Shown here: piece by piece, positions 39,149-48,586 of the stretch
Numbering within the stretch: position 1 is the first letter of the stretch
How the letters are laid out: every line of letters begins with the position of its first letter
Notes under the pieces: generated by a model
What the model saw: the letters and a program-made list of their open reading frames with translations, nothing else
Databases searched by the model: none
Told to the model about the DNA's origin: nothing
Assembly: GCF_000525835.1 (NCBI RefSeq)
Contig: NZ_AODD01000001.1
Span: 47,479-111,478 of the forward strand
Direction: 5' to 3'
Length of the DNA stretch: 64,000 nucleotides
Source: Listeria grandensis FSL F6-0971
GTDB taxonomy: Bacteria > Bacillota > Bacilli > Lactobacillales > Listeriaceae
Program-made: the position numbers and the translations under genes

Positions 39149-39760
39149 TTAGTAGATTGGTAAAATTAGTAGTAATAGTAAATTAAATGTCCAGTGTGAA
39201 ATAATCACGAGAGACAAACTTGGACGCCGCACATACATAAAGCCCCAGAAAACGGATGCGAGAGCTGCCGCCAACGCGATAACAAAATTACCGCTAAACA
39301 ACATCAATGCCCCGTTTAAAGCAGCCATAATGAGGACTGCCACCCAGGGGACTAAATCGTTTTCTAGACGTTTTAAAACGAAGCCGCGCCAGAAAATTTC
39401 TTCCCCCGGGACGATCGCGACAACGAGTAGTAACCAGATGAGCAGTGATTCAGGCTCATATTTGTTATATCCTTTTGCAACGAGTGCATCGAAATTTCCA
39501 GGAATGAATTTCAATAGAAGTGCACCTATGTAAAATAAGATATAAAGGATAATACCGCTAAAAATACCTGGAATTATGTTTTTTAGGACAGAATATCGTT
39601 TCTTTAATTCATCATTTAAAATAACCCAACTAATAAGAAATAACATGGATGCCCCGTATAAGTACCAAAAAACCGATGCATACTCAAATGTGACATACAT
39701 CAACCCCGCTGCCAGTAAAATTCCTATGAACAGGCGGTAATCAATCTTGTTGCTTTTCAA
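39149..39760 (-). CDS. CPBP-family intramembrane glutamic protease (CAAX/Abi)
   Basis: A 203-residue polytopic protein with about six membrane segments. The motifs EEIFWRG (EExxxR type), FALA-like helix and ISHWTFN with the second catalytic His mark the CPBP intramembrane protease family. I choose TTG 39760 with GAGGTG upstream (MKSNKIDYRLFIG); frames reaching further upstream run into the divergent gene. Substrate unknown. In EGD-e a similar gene lies beside clpE. Confidence 0.8.
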   Translation of the reverse strand: MKSNKIDYRLFIGILLAAGLMYVTFEYASVFWYLYGASMLFLISWVILNDELKKRYSVLKNIIPGIFSGIILYILFYIGALLLKFIPGNFDALVAKGYNKYEPESLLIWLLLVVAIVPGEEIFWRGFVLKRLENDLVPWVAVLIMAALNGALMLFSGNFVIALAAALASVFWGFMYVRRPSLSLVIISHWTFNLLLLLILPIY

Positions 39761-39917
39761 TGTTTTACACCTCTTTACTCCATTACCATCTATGAATACT
39801 TTAATAGAAAAGCACATATTTAGCAACAAGGAACCTCTTTTATTACAGATTTTTTTGTAATTGATTGTAGTTTTACTAAAATCCGATATAATTAGAGGAT
39901 AGGAGTTGATTGCCTTC

Positions 39918-40718
39918 ATGGTAGAAAAGAGATTTCGATTTTTTGTGTGGCTATATATGGCGATGTTTTTTATAGCCGTACTACTCATTGTTTTAAACAT
40001 ATTGCCAGTACGTTTGACGGCAGTGCATGCACTATTTTTTATCGTCTCTGGTATTTTTGCAGTTATATTTTTAATTTTACAGTACGGAAAAGGGCTAGGG
40101 TCTGCGATTACGATCTTAATATTTATGGTAAGTACGTGTATCGAATGGATGCAAACGAGCTTAACAAGTGGCGGGGATGGAAGCGGTGTGACCACGGATT
40201 TTGGACTGGTGATCAACGGGATCCCGGTGGCATTCGGTTTCATTTGGCTGGTACTGATTGTGGGGACGCATGTTATTGCTCGGGAAATAACGCTGAAAAT
40301 AAAAATTGATTGGCTACGCGGCGGTATTTATGCGGTTATTGGAGCCACGATGGTCATGGTTTTTGAAATGCTGATTGAACCGGTAGCAATGCAAGTGAAA
40401 CAGTTGGCGACAGAAAGCCCAACGATCACGATTATTCAAATGACTGATGCGGCAAACTGGTGGATGTTAGGGTTGATTCTGCATCTTATGATTTATTTCA
40501 TGCTCAGCCTGACGGATCAGTGGGGCAAACTCCATTTTCCAACATTAAAGTCAGAACTAGTTCTCGTATATTGGATAGTGCTTTCCTTCTTTCTAGTGTT
40601 AGGCTACTATATGGGGTTGTGGAATATTATTGCGATTACACTCACGGGGAATATACTGTTCACTATTTGCTATTATTTAAGTCTAGAAAACGATACAAAG
40701 AAAAAACCTGTTGCATGA
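39918..40718 (+). CDS. Carotenoid biosynthesis (CruF/DUF422-like) membrane protein
   Basis: A 266-residue membrane protein with seven to eight hydrophobic segments and the pattern STCIEWMQTSLTSGGDG...FGLVINGIPVAFGFIWL, which resembles the CruF/carotenoid-synthesis membrane family (PF04240). CruF hydrates the end of linear carotenoids. I start at ATG 39918; a TTG 12 nt earlier touches the AGGAG site. It converges on a phytoene-desaturase-like gene, which supports a pigment or terpenoid role, but no crtM-type synthase is in the window. Confidence 0.6.
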   Translation: MVEKRFRFFVWLYMAMFFIAVLLIVLNILPVRLTAVHALFFIVSGIFAVIFLILQYGKGLGSAITILIFMVSTCIEWMQTSLTSGGDGSGVTTDFGLVINGIPVAFGFIWLVLIVGTHVIAREITLKIKIDWLRGGIYAVIGATMVMVFEMLIEPVAMQVKQLATESPTITIIQMTDAANWWMLGLILHLMIYFMLSLTDQWGKLHFPTLKSELVLVYWIVLSFFLVLGYYMGLWNIIAITLTGNILFTICYYLSLENDTKKKPVA

Positions 40719-40740
40719 TTGGTCTGCGACAGGTTTTTTT
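40701..40740. terminator. Bidirectional terminator
   Basis: AAAAAACCTGT (40701-40711) pairs with ACAGGTTTTTT (40729-40739) between convergent genes; it overlaps the last codons of both. Confidence 0.75.
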
Positions 40741-42214
40741 AAGTGTGCTCTTTGTTAAATTTTTGAACGGCGATATTAGCGCTTTCCAATATAAAAGGGA
40801 GGCTGTTAGCAGGATGCGTCGCGCCACCAACGATTTTCATATTTTTAATGGCAGGCGTTTCGCTTGGACGAAATGGACCTAACTGGGACCATTGATGCGT
40901 TAAACTAAAGATGGCGCCTTTGAAAATATGATAATCATGTTCCCAATCGTATGGTGTAATCATTTTTTCGGTGACGATATGGGATTCTAAATCAGTGATA
41001 GCTAGTTTTCGCTCGATTATTTTAAAAACCTTGTTGCGTAAGGCGTGGGACTCTTTCTCCCAATCAATCTTACTTTCATTATTTGGAACCGGGATGAGAA
41101 TTCGTAAGGTGGACATGCCCTGTGGCGCCATGGTTTTATCGACAGCGTCAGGATATGTGAGATGAATCGATAAGTCGTCGGGAATCGCCAGTTGGTGCAT
41201 AATTTCATCCATATGAATCCGGAAATCATCAGGAAATAGGACCGTATGCACATTTAATGGTAATTTTGTATTTAGACCAAGGTATATAACAAAAGCAGAA
41301 CATGAGTATTTCTTTTTCGCTAATTTTTTCAGACTGATCGGTGCTTTTGATTCTGTAAAAAGATGGCTCATCGTGTACGCATAATCGGCATTCAGGAAAA
41401 AATAATCGCCTGTAATAACCGCGCCATCATCCAGCGTAATCGATGTAATTTTTTTGTTCGCCGTGCTTATTTGCTGCACATGCTGATTTAAATGAATTTG
41501 ACCGCCGTTTTCTTGGACGATTTCGCTCATCGCAAAGGTGAGGCGGTTAATACCACCAATAATATGAAAAATGCCAAAATAATGTTCAGCGAATGGAATG
41601 ACCGAGAAGGCACCAGGCGTTTCCCACGGAGACATCCCTAAAAATTTCGTTTCAAAAGAAAAAGCAAGTCGTAATCTGCGATCTTCGAAATATTTGGCAA
41701 GTTCATCCACAAGATGATTACCTAATGTTAGACTTGGGAGTGCGCGCAATGTTCGCAGACGAAATAAAGACCAGAGCGAAGGAAACGGCTCTTGCCACAA
41801 GGGGAGAAGGTAGACCATTTTTTTAGCATTATCGCGCATAAAACGATCGTAGTGTTCTTCTTCACCTGGGAAGAGGCGAGCAATTTCTGCCTTTGTTTTG
41901 ACTGGATCAGAAGAGGGGCTAAATACGACATCTCCCATGTATAAACTGTACAAAGGATCGAGCGAGACGAGTTTAATATAGTCTTGAATGTTGCGCCCAC
42001 AGTCGGCAAATAAGCCCGTAATGACATTCGGCATGTTCAGCGCAGTAGGACCGAGGTCAAAAGAAAAACCATCCTGTTTGAGCATGGCTGTCCTACCGCC
42101 TATTTGGGCAGCTTTTTCATAAATATGTACGTCATGACCTTGCTGGGAGAGCTGCATAGCAACGGCTAAACCGCCCGGCCCAGCACCGATGATAACGATT
42201 TTTTTCTTTTCCAT
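40739..42214 (-). CDS. Phytoene/diapophytoene desaturase-like FAD oxidoreductase
   Basis: A 491-residue CrtI/CrtN-type flavoprotein. The N-terminal dinucleotide-binding motif is IIGAGPGGLAVAMQLSQQG with the acidic residue in HIYEKAAQIGGRTA. The C-terminal FAD motif is replaced by the family-typical VGGATHPANSLPFILESA. Members desaturate or oxidise C30/C40 carotenoids. Ribosome-binding site AAAGGGGAG. In EGD-e a phytoene dehydrogenase-like gene sits at the same place next to ptsH, so this is a conserved Listeria gene of unclear product. Confidence 0.8.
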   Translation of the reverse strand: MEKKKIVIIGAGPGGLAVAMQLSQQGHDVHIYEKAAQIGGRTAMLKQDGFSFDLGPTALNMPNVITGLFADCGRNIQDYIKLVSLDPLYSLYMGDVVFSPSSDPVKTKAEIARLFPGEEEHYDRFMRDNAKKMVYLLPLWQEPFPSLWSLFRLRTLRALPSLTLGNHLVDELAKYFEDRRLRLAFSFETKFLGMSPWETPGAFSVIPFAEHYFGIFHIIGGINRLTFAMSEIVQENGGQIHLNQHVQQISTANKKITSITLDDGAVITGDYFFLNADYAYTMSHLFTESKAPISLKKLAKKKYSCSAFVIYLGLNTKLPLNVHTVLFPDDFRIHMDEIMHQLAIPDDLSIHLTYPDAVDKTMAPQGMSTLRILIPVPNNESKIDWEKESHALRNKVFKIIERKLAITDLESHIVTEKMITPYDWEHDYHIFKGAIFSLTHQWSQLGPFRPSETPAIKNMKIVGGATHPANSLPFILESANIAVQKFNKEHT

Positions 42215-42268
42215 TTTTGAAAACTCCCCTTTGGTTGAGGTTTTTGTGAAAGCGTGCTTTGCTAGGTT

Positions 42269-42302
42269 AGAGCCTCCATTTTGAACGGATTGTTTCGGCT
42301 CT
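42269..42302. other. AGAGCC/GGCTCT hairpin
   Basis: AGAGCC (42269-42274) and GGCTCT (42297-42302) form a short stem between two minus-strand genes. The same hexamer stem occurs at 48840-48868 and 49875-49927. No T-run follows. Confidence 0.35.
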
Positions 42303-42315
42303 CACTTAAGCCCAT

Positions 42316-42507
42316 TCAGCTTTTCTCTTCGGAATGTATGATCTTATAATTTTTATGATTCACCACTGTTTTTTCTTCAATGGCTAGGTTTTTGAAATTT
42401 TCCATTAGTGTTAAATCTACAATGACAGAGTTTTCATTTATTTTTTCAACGACTCCTGTCAGGCCGTCTTTGAACTCGATAATGTCTCCTACTTGTGCTT
42501 TTGCCAT
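42316..42507 (-). CDS. YkvS-like small protein (DUF2187)
   Basis: A 63-residue protein, MAKAQVGDIIEFKDGLTGVV..., with a KOW/SH3-like beta pattern (GDIIEF-DGLTGVVEKI-NSVIVDL) of the YkvS/DUF2187 family. The start at 42507 has GGGAGTG upstream; a start five codons earlier lacks spacing. Function unknown. In EGD-e a similar small gene lies between the desaturase gene and ptsH. Confidence 0.8.
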   Translation of the reverse strand: MAKAQVGDIIEFKDGLTGVVEKINENSVIVDLTLMENFKNLAIEEKTVVNHKNYKIIHSEEKS

Positions 42508-42713
42508 GTTTATCACTCCCAATTCATAGAAACGTTAATAAAGCAATTCGCTGAAGATAGAACTTTGACTCCATTTTGCCTGAAAGTCAGTGGGAATGCA
42601 AATGAAAGCCCTTGAAAGGACGGGTGAAAATGTCTGTAAATGGACAGGTTTACCATAAAACGATGATTTAAAAAAAAAAATCATGAAATTCACGAGAAAT
42701 TTGCACCAAATAG

Positions 42714-42742
42714 TTGTGTCGGGTGCGAAAACATGGTAATCT
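42714..42742 (+). promoter_or_regulatory. Candidate ptsHI promoter
   Basis: TTGTGT (42714-42719), a 17-nt spacer and TAATCT (42737-42742), about 90 nt before ptsH. The 310-bp upstream region also has an A-rich hairpin (GATTT/AAATC near 42664-42683). A cre-like string TGAAAGCCCTTGAA is too poor to claim. Confidence 0.5.
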
Positions 42743-42832
42743 TTTTAATTGAGGGATAGTCTTTTTTTGCTGAATTTTTTTTTAGTGAGGAAAGTCACAA
42801 TAAAATTTCTTATACGAAGGAGAATGTAAATT

Positions 42833-43099
42833 ATGGAACAAGCAAGCTTTGTAGTAATCGATGAAACAGGTATTCACGCCCGCCCGGCTACTTTATTAGT
42901 TCAAGCGGCAAGCAAATACAGCTCAGACGTACAAATTGAGTACACTGGCAAAAAAGTTAACCTGAAATCAATCATGGGCGTTATGTCTTTAGGTATTGGT
43001 AAAGGCGCTGACATCACAATTTACGCTGAAGGTAGCGACGAGAAAGATGCAATCGTTGGCCTAACAGAAGTGCTTAAAAAAGAAGGCTTGGCTGAGTAA
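42833..43099 (+). CDS. ptsH: Phosphocarrier protein HPr
   Basis: An 88-residue PTS phosphocarrier. His15 in TGIHARPAT accepts phosphate from enzyme I, and Ser46 in [12 protein letters not shown] is the HPr-kinase site used for CcpA-dependent catabolite control. Ribosome-binding site AAGGAG. Its stop overlaps the ptsI start by one base. Confidence 0.98.
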   Translation: MEQASFVVIDETGIHARPATLLVQAASKYSSDVQIEYTGKKVNLKSIMGVMSLGIGKGADITIYAEGSDEKDAIVGLTEVLKKEGLAE

Positions 43100-44817
43100 T
43101 GGTTAAGGAATTAAAAGGTATCGCAGCATCCGATGGTATCGCTATCGCAAAAGCTTATTTATTAGTGGAACCAGACTTATCTTTTGATAAAACGGAAGTT
43201 GCTGATACAGAAGCCGAGGTTAAACGTTTTCAAGATGCAGTTGCAGTTTCTGGTTCGGAGCTTGGAAAGATTCGCGACATCGCGAAGGAAAGCTTAGGCG
43301 AAGATAAAGCTCAAATTTTTGATGCGCATCTTTTAGTTTTGAATGATCCAGAACTTATTACACCAATCTCTGAAAATATTACAAACAACAAAGTGAACGC
43401 AGAATCTGCTTTACAAGAAACGACAGACATGTTTATTGGCATGTTTGAATCAATGGATAACGAGTACATGCGTGAGCGTGCGGCGGATATTCGTGATGTT
43501 CGTAAGCGTGTGTTATCGCACCTTTTGAATGTGACAATTCCAAATCCTGCGCTTATTGATGAGGAAGTTGTTGTCGTCGCTAAAGATTTGACGCCTTCTG
43601 ATACAGCACAATTGAATCGTAATTTCGTTAAAGGTTTCGTAACAGATATCGGTGGACGTACATCTCACTCGGCAATCATGGCGCGCTCGCTAGAAATCCC
43701 TGCGGTTGTAGGAACTGGCGAAATTACGCATGATACGAAAGAGGACCAAATGATTATCGTGGATGGCTTGGAAGGAAATGTTATCATTGACCCAACAGCT
43801 GACCAAATCGCTCATTATGAAAAAGTGAAATCTGATTTTGCGGCACAACAAGCAGAATGGAATAAACTTAAAAACGAAGCAACGGTTTCAAAAGACGGTC
43901 ATCACGTGGAACTTGGCGCCAACATTGGTACGCCAGAAGATTTGACAGGTGTAATCGCGAATGGTGGAGAAGCAGTCGGACTTTACCGTACAGAATTCTT
44001 GTACATGGGTCGCGATAACTTCCCAACCGAAGAAGAGCAATACGAAGCATATAAAGCAGTACTTTCCGGCATGGACGGGAAACCTGTAGTGGTTCGTACG
44101 CTAGACATCGGTGGCGATAAAACGTTACCGTACCTTGATTTACCACATGAGATGAATCCATTCCTTGGTTTCCGTGCGATTCGTTTATGTTTTGCAAATG
44201 AAGAGTTATTCCGTACGCAATTACGTGCTTTATTGCGCGCAAGTGTTCACGGCAATCTAAAAATCATGTTTCCAATGATTGCAACTGTTAATGAATTCCG
44301 CCAAGCCAAAGCACTTTTGGAAGGCGCGAAGAAAGAGTTAGCAGCAGAAGGCATAGCCGTATCTGACAAGATCGAACTTGGTATTATGATTGAAATTCCA
44401 GCAGCAGCGATTCTAGCGGATCAGTTTGCAAAGGAAGTTGATTTCTTCAGTATCGGAACAAATGATTTAATCCAATATACAATGGCAGCAGACCGTATGA
44501 ACGAACAGGTATCCTACTTGTATCAACCGTACAATCCTTCTATTTTACGCCTTGTGAAGATGGTTATCGACGCAGCGCATAAAGAAGGTAAATGGGCTGG
44601 TATGTGTGGCGAGATGGCTGGCGATCAAACAGCTGTACCGTTGTTGCTTGGAATGGGCTTAGATGAGTTCTCTATGAGCGCGTCAAGCATCCTGAAATCA
44701 CGTTCTCTAATCAAACGCTTAGATCGTACAGAGATGGCGAAATTAGCAGACGAAGCATTACAACAAGCAACAGAAGAAGAAGTTGTAGCGCTAGTTAACA
44801 AATATACTGCTGAGTAA
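43099..44817 (+). CDS. ptsI: PTS enzyme I (phosphoenolpyruvate-protein phosphotransferase)
   Basis: A 572-residue cytoplasmic enzyme moving phosphate from PEP to HPr. The phosphohistidine is His190 in [13 protein letters not shown]; the PEP-binding domain has [23 protein letters not shown] and GMCGEMAGD with the catalytic Cys. Length matches Bacillus enzyme I. Second gene of the ptsHI operon. Confidence 0.98.
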   Translation: MVKELKGIAASDGIAIAKAYLLVEPDLSFDKTEVADTEAEVKRFQDAVAVSGSELGKIRDIAKESLGEDKAQIFDAHLLVLNDPELITPISENITNNKVNAESALQETTDMFIGMFESMDNEYMRERAADIRDVRKRVLSHLLNVTIPNPALIDEEVVVVAKDLTPSDTAQLNRNFVKGFVTDIGGRTSHSAIMARSLEIPAVVGTGEITHDTKEDQMIIVDGLEGNVIIDPTADQIAHYEKVKSDFAAQQAEWNKLKNEATVSKDGHHVELGANIGTPEDLTGVIANGGEAVGLYRTEFLYMGRDNFPTEEEQYEAYKAVLSGMDGKPVVVRTLDIGGDKTLPYLDLPHEMNPFLGFRAIRLCFANEELFRTQLRALLRASVHGNLKIMFPMIATVNEFRQAKALLEGAKKELAAEGIAVSDKIELGIMIEIPAAAILADQFAKEVDFFSIGTNDLIQYTMAADRMNEQVSYLYQPYNPSILRLVKMVIDAAHKEGKWAGMCGEMAGDQTAVPLLLGMGLDEFSMSASSILKSRSLIKRLDRTEMAKLADEALQQATEEEVVALVNKYTAE

Positions 44818-44839
44818 TCAGAGTAATAGAATGAGTGAA

Positions 44840-44874
44840 GAAAAACCTGGGAGATTCCTCAGGTTTTTCTTTTT
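44840..44874 (+). terminator. ptsHI terminator
   Basis: GAAAAACCTG pairs with CAGGTTTTTC, followed by TTTTT. Confidence 0.85.
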
Positions 44875-44892
44875 AGTATAAGACCTGTTGAG

Positions 44893-44945
44893 AAAATCTG
44901 TCGACCTCCAGTAGCGTAAAAATTACAGGAGATCGACAGATTTTT
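44893..44945 (+). terminator. Second hairpin/terminator before the CRISPR array
   Basis: AAAATCTGTCGA (44893-44904) pairs with TCGACAGATTTTT (44933-44945), with CTCC/GGAG inside. It would insulate the CRISPR array from ptsHI transcription. Confidence 0.7.
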
Positions 44946-45032
44946 GTTAATGACTGGTACAACAGCGATTAGGCTCTTTTCATAAAATATTTTTGTAAAA
45001 TCAAGCGCTAGAAATCCCGATTTTGTCATCGG

Positions 45033-45061
45033 TCGACAGATTAGCCCCTTTGAGGTATGAT
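45033..45061 (+). promoter_or_regulatory. Promoter/leader of the CRISPR array
   Basis: TCGACA (45033-45038), a 17-nt spacer and TATGAT (45056-45061). Transcription would begin near 45068, about 19 nt before the first repeat. A small hairpin CCGAT...ATCGG lies just upstream. Confidence 0.55.
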
Positions 45062-45086
45062 GGGAGTGGGGCTGAAATGGGTACGG

Positions 45087-45635
45087 GTTTTATCTAAGTA
45101 TTGTGTAATGTAAATGCGGCAGTGCCAGGAACACGGGCCATTAATCCTCTTGTTTTATCTAAGTATTGTGTAATGTAAATTTAGGAACTATCAAGGGGCA
45201 TGATGATAATGCGGCAGTTTTATCTAAGTATTGTGTAATGTAAATATATGAGCTTGATTTTTTCCACCTCAATGTTTTTGCGTTTTATCTAAGTATTGTG
45301 TAATGTAAATACTGGACTTTTATCCATCAATTTCACGCCCGCGCCTGTTTTATCTAAGTATTGTGTAATGTAAATTGCCTCCAAATACGATGAGACAACT
45401 TAAACTTTATTGTGTTTTATCTAAGTATTGTGTAATGTAAATCAGGCGGGCACCTGCGCCCTCGCGCATCCCTAATAAGTTTTATCTAAGTATTGTGTAA
45501 TGTAAATCCGACTTGGTTCTACTGCTCAGATGGCGGATACAGTTTTATCTAAGTATTGTGTAATGTAAATTAAATTACTTGACCTTTGTAAACTACTGTT
45601 GAACCTGTTTTATCTAAGTAATGTGAAATGTAAGA
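45087..45635 (+). CRISPR. CRISPR array, 9 repeats of 29 nt and 8 spacers, no cas genes nearby
   Basis: Repeats start at 45087, 45152, 45217, 45282, 45347, 45414, 45479, 45542 and 45607. The first eight are identical, starting GTTTTATCTAAG and ending GTAATGTAAAT; the ninth is degenerate at four or more positions, marking the old (trailer) end. Spacers are 34-38 nt (36, 36, 36, 36, 38, 36, 34, 36), all different. The 3' ATGTAAAT would be an 8-nt crRNA handle of type I-B style, and the repeat resembles Listeria RliB/I-B repeats. No cas gene is encoded in the window, so it is an orphan array or one served in trans. Confidence 0.97.
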
Positions 45636-45798
45636 GGATGCTTCAAATAATTATCTGGAATATATAGAATTTTCATCCAATGAATCCAGAAAATAAATGC
45701 GCCTTCAAAATCCACAACTACTCCAATTTGCATTTTCTTGTAACCACGGGTAAACTTTGTTCTATAGACAAGTGACCAGTCGAAGGAGGAGTTTTGGA

Positions 45799-46660
45799 AT
45801 GAATAAAATTGGATTTATCGGTGTTGGTGTGATGGGTGCGAGTATGGTGCAGAATTTGATGAAGGCGGGTTTCGAAGTACATATTTATACGCGGACGAAA
45901 TCGAAGGCGGGTGCTGTTATCGAAGCTGGTGCAATCTGGCATGATACGCCGCAAGAGCTAGCGCCGCATGTGGACGCACTAATTACGATGGTTGGATATC
46001 CAACAGATGTGGAGCAGCTTTACTTGGCTGAAGACGGGCTTTTAACCACGCTTCGCTCAGGGAGTTTTGCGATAGATATGACGACATCTTCTCCAAACCT
46101 TGCGAAGCAGATCGCAGAAGATGCGAAGGAAGCGGGGATTGCGGTAATTGATGCGCCTGTTTCTGGTGGGGATATCGGTGCTAAAAATGGCACGCTAACG
46201 ATTATGGTTGGCGGTGAAGAGCGCGCGTTTCTTACTGTGGAACCGATTTTAAAAGCAATGGGACAAAGTGTTATTTTGCAAGGTTCGGCGGGGCTGGGCA
46301 GCATACGAAGATGGTCAACCAAATCGCGATTGCTTCCAACATGATTGGCGTCACCGAGGCGATTTGCTATGCGAAAAAAGCAGGACTGGATCCTGAAAAA
46401 GTATTGGCGTCGATATCGGGAGGTGCGGCGGGAAGTTGGTCGCTCTCAAACTTGATTCCACGCGTATTGCAAGAGGATTTTTCACCAGGATTCTTTATAA
46501 AGCATTTCATTAAAGATATGCGAATTGCGCTGGATGAGGCGAAGCAAATGGGACTTGATTTACCAGGCTCGCGATGGCGGAACAGATGTATCAGCAACTA
46601 GCCGAAGCGGGATATGCTGATAATGGAACACAAACACTGATTAAGTATTACGAAAAATAA
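45799..46660 (+). CDS. 3-hydroxyisobutyrate dehydrogenase-family oxidoreductase (frame broken twice)
   Basis: Read through, an enzyme of about 287 residues of the beta-hydroxyacid dehydrogenase family. NAD(P)-binding [16 protein letters not shown] is at the N terminus, the substrate motif [17 protein letters not shown] in the middle, and the catalytic Lys region [10 protein letters not shown] after the first break. Frame breaks near 46294 and 46567 are each one missing base. Start ATG 45799 with GAAGGAGG upstream. The substrate is unknown. It follows the CRISPR array by 160 nt. Confidence 0.85.
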
Positions 46661-46664
46661 TGAA

Positions 46665-46711
46665 AAAAAGCGCTGCGTATGATACCAAAAGGTGCCATGC
46701 ACAGCGTTTTT
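46665..46711. terminator. Bidirectional terminator
   Basis: AAAAGCGCTG and CAGCGTTTTT arms with an inner GGTGCCATG-type helix lie between the convergent dehydrogenase and aminotransferase genes. Confidence 0.65.
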
Positions 46712-47861
46712 TATGCGTATTTTTCCATGAATGTAGCCATTCGGTCCATCGCTTCAGCGAGTTGACTGAACGAAGCCGCAAACGATAGTCGGAAGTAGCG
46801 GTCTCCTTTTTCTGAAAAAGCAGATCCCGGTACGACGGCGACTTTAGCATTTTCCGCTAGCTCGATTGCCCAATCAAAAGAATTCTGGGTAATTTGATCT
46901 GGTAGTTTGGCGAAGAAATAAAAGGCACCATCAGGTTCGATGATCGAAAAACCCATTTTACTCAGGCGCTCTTGGACAAAACCAGCGCGTGTGTTGTATT
47001 CCGTACGCATTTGAACCGCGTCATCCTTACCGTTAATTAAGGCCTCTTCTGCGGCTTTCTGAGAGATCGAGGATGCACAAGTAACCGAGTATTGGTGGAC
47101 TTTCAGCATTTGACTTGTAATCGCTTCAGGAGCCATTAAAAAGCCAATACGCCAGCCAATCATTGCATGTGATTTAGATAAGCCATTAATCACGATTGTT
47201 TGGTCGCGAATCATGGTTGCAATAGAAGTGTGCGCTCCGAAAAAAGTTAATTCACTGTAAATTTCATCCGCAATCACAAAGATATCAGTTTCACGAACTA
47301 CATCCGCGATTTCCCCTAATTCTGCTGCAGTCAACGTCACGCCGGTAGGATTCGATGGATAAGGTAAAATCAGCGCTTTAGTCTTTGGTGTAATCGCCGC
47401 CCGTAACTGTTCAGCAGTCAATTTGAAGGCTGTTTCAGTGGTGTCTATTTTGATAGGCGCTGCGCCCATTAAATGGATGAGCGGCTCGTAGCTGGATAGA
47501 TAGGGTCGGGTAGCAAAACCTCGTCGCCTGCTTCCAAAATTGTTTGTAACGCAGTGCTGATCGCTTCTGTGGCACCAACTGTCACAATGATCTCCTTCGT
47601 GCTATACGAAAGGTCGTATTTATCGTAGAAATAATGAGAGGCTGCTTGCAGGAGCTCTGGAGTGCCGGCATTTGGCGTGTAGTTTGTAAAATCGTCATTG
47701 ATAGCATCGATAGCAGCCACTTTGACATGATCAGGCGTTGGGAAATCAGGTTCACCAAGCGTCAATCGAATCATATCCGGAATACCCGCAACACGATTAT
47801 TAAATGTGCGAATACCACTAATCTCAATTTCCTGAACAGCTGTTCTTAAATTTTTTTGCAT
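46711..47861 (-). CDS. Class I/II aminotransferase, PatA-like (frame broken)
   Basis: A PLP-dependent aminotransferase of about 383 residues. Features: LTLGEPDFPTPDHV, TNYTPNAGTPELLQA, YPSNPTGVT and the PLP lysine in NGLSKSHAMIGWRIGFL; this resembles Bacillus PatA, which acts on N-acetyl-LL-diaminopimelate. That would fit with dapH and dapL at 51.5-53.4 kb. Start ATG 47861 with GGAAGGGAAG upstream. The frame breaks near 47492 (one base missing before SYEPLIHLMG), probably an error. Confidence 0.87.
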
Positions 47862-47910
47862 GGACAAACTTCCCTTCCAATTCTTAAAGTTAGTTCTATC
47901 ATAGCACTTT

Positions 47911-48324
47911 TTAGCGGAAATAGGGGGAGGCATTCTCATAAAACGCGGATTTTTTGAGAGGATCAGGCTTTACGCCGGTGTAATTCTCGAGTGTTGCCTT
48001 TGCATGTGACAAAGACATCCTAACTTGGTTCGTTGTTTTAATCGGTCGCATCATGCCAAGGTGTGGTAGATTTTTCATATCTTGTTTTTGCGGTGGAAGA
48101 TGAAACAGGAAACCGTGGCAATCAATAAGGAGATTGGAATGTTGGTAAGACTTTTTTGGATTATTTGAAAATTGTAGACCTAGCTTTTTCGCAAAGCCTT
48201 CTTGGATTAATTTCTCAATCGCAGCTTTCTTTAATTGATAAAGATAGCGTGGATCGATTGCGGCCTTGCTATGGCGATTCACAATAAAGATCGCTTCGGC
48301 AATTTTTTTGCTTGCATCAGACAT
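47911..48324 (-). CDS. YkyB family protein
   Basis: A 137-residue protein of the YkyB family known from Bacillus and Listeria; function unknown. It is basic, with SKKIAEAIFIVNRHSKAAIDPRYLYQLKK at the N terminus and no membrane segment. Excellent AAAGGAGGG site before ATG. It lies 49 nt upstream of the aminotransferase gene and is probably co-transcribed with it. Confidence 0.8.
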   Translation of the reverse strand: MSDASKKIAEAIFIVNRHSKAAIDPRYLYQLKKAAIEKLIQEGFAKKLGLQFSNNPKKSYQHSNLLIDCHGFLFHLPPQKQDMKNLPHLGMMRPIKTTNQVRMSLSHAKATLENYTGVKPDPLKKSAFYENASPYFR

Positions 48325-48492
48325 TGTATCCCTCCTTTCTTAGCTATAGTAATTATAACGGAAAATCAGTGGAGAAAAAAGGGAAATTACAGAAAAAAAT
48401 GAAATAAATCCTAAATGTGTCGGTGATTTTGGTGATTTTGTGCAATTATGCAACATTTCTTGAATTATCGGACAATTTTTTTACAAGAAGAC

Positions 48493-48543
48493 TTGTGTTC
48501 TAGAAAAATTTCAAGTATACTATCAATAATGATAATCATTTTC
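48493..48543 (+). promoter_or_regulatory. Fur-controlled promoter of the 72-residue gene
   Basis: TTGTGT (48493-48498), a 17-nt spacer, TATACT (48516-48521), and directly downstream a 19-mer (48525-48543, AATAATGATAATCATTTTC) that matches the Fur consensus at 17 of 19 positions. Fur bound there would cover the transcription start. Confidence 0.88.
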
Positions 48544-48586
48544 AATTAGAGTTTAATGATAGCGTTTTGGAAGGGATTGATGGAAA

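Noticed and set aside
42590..42625. cre (CcpA) site upstream of ptsH
   Set aside because: The best string, TGAAAGCCCTTGAA, has at least three mismatches and lacks the central CG.
45640..46660. Cas or defence gene next to the CRISPR array
   Set aside because: The adjacent gene is clearly a hydroxyacid dehydrogenase and the other side is ptsI.
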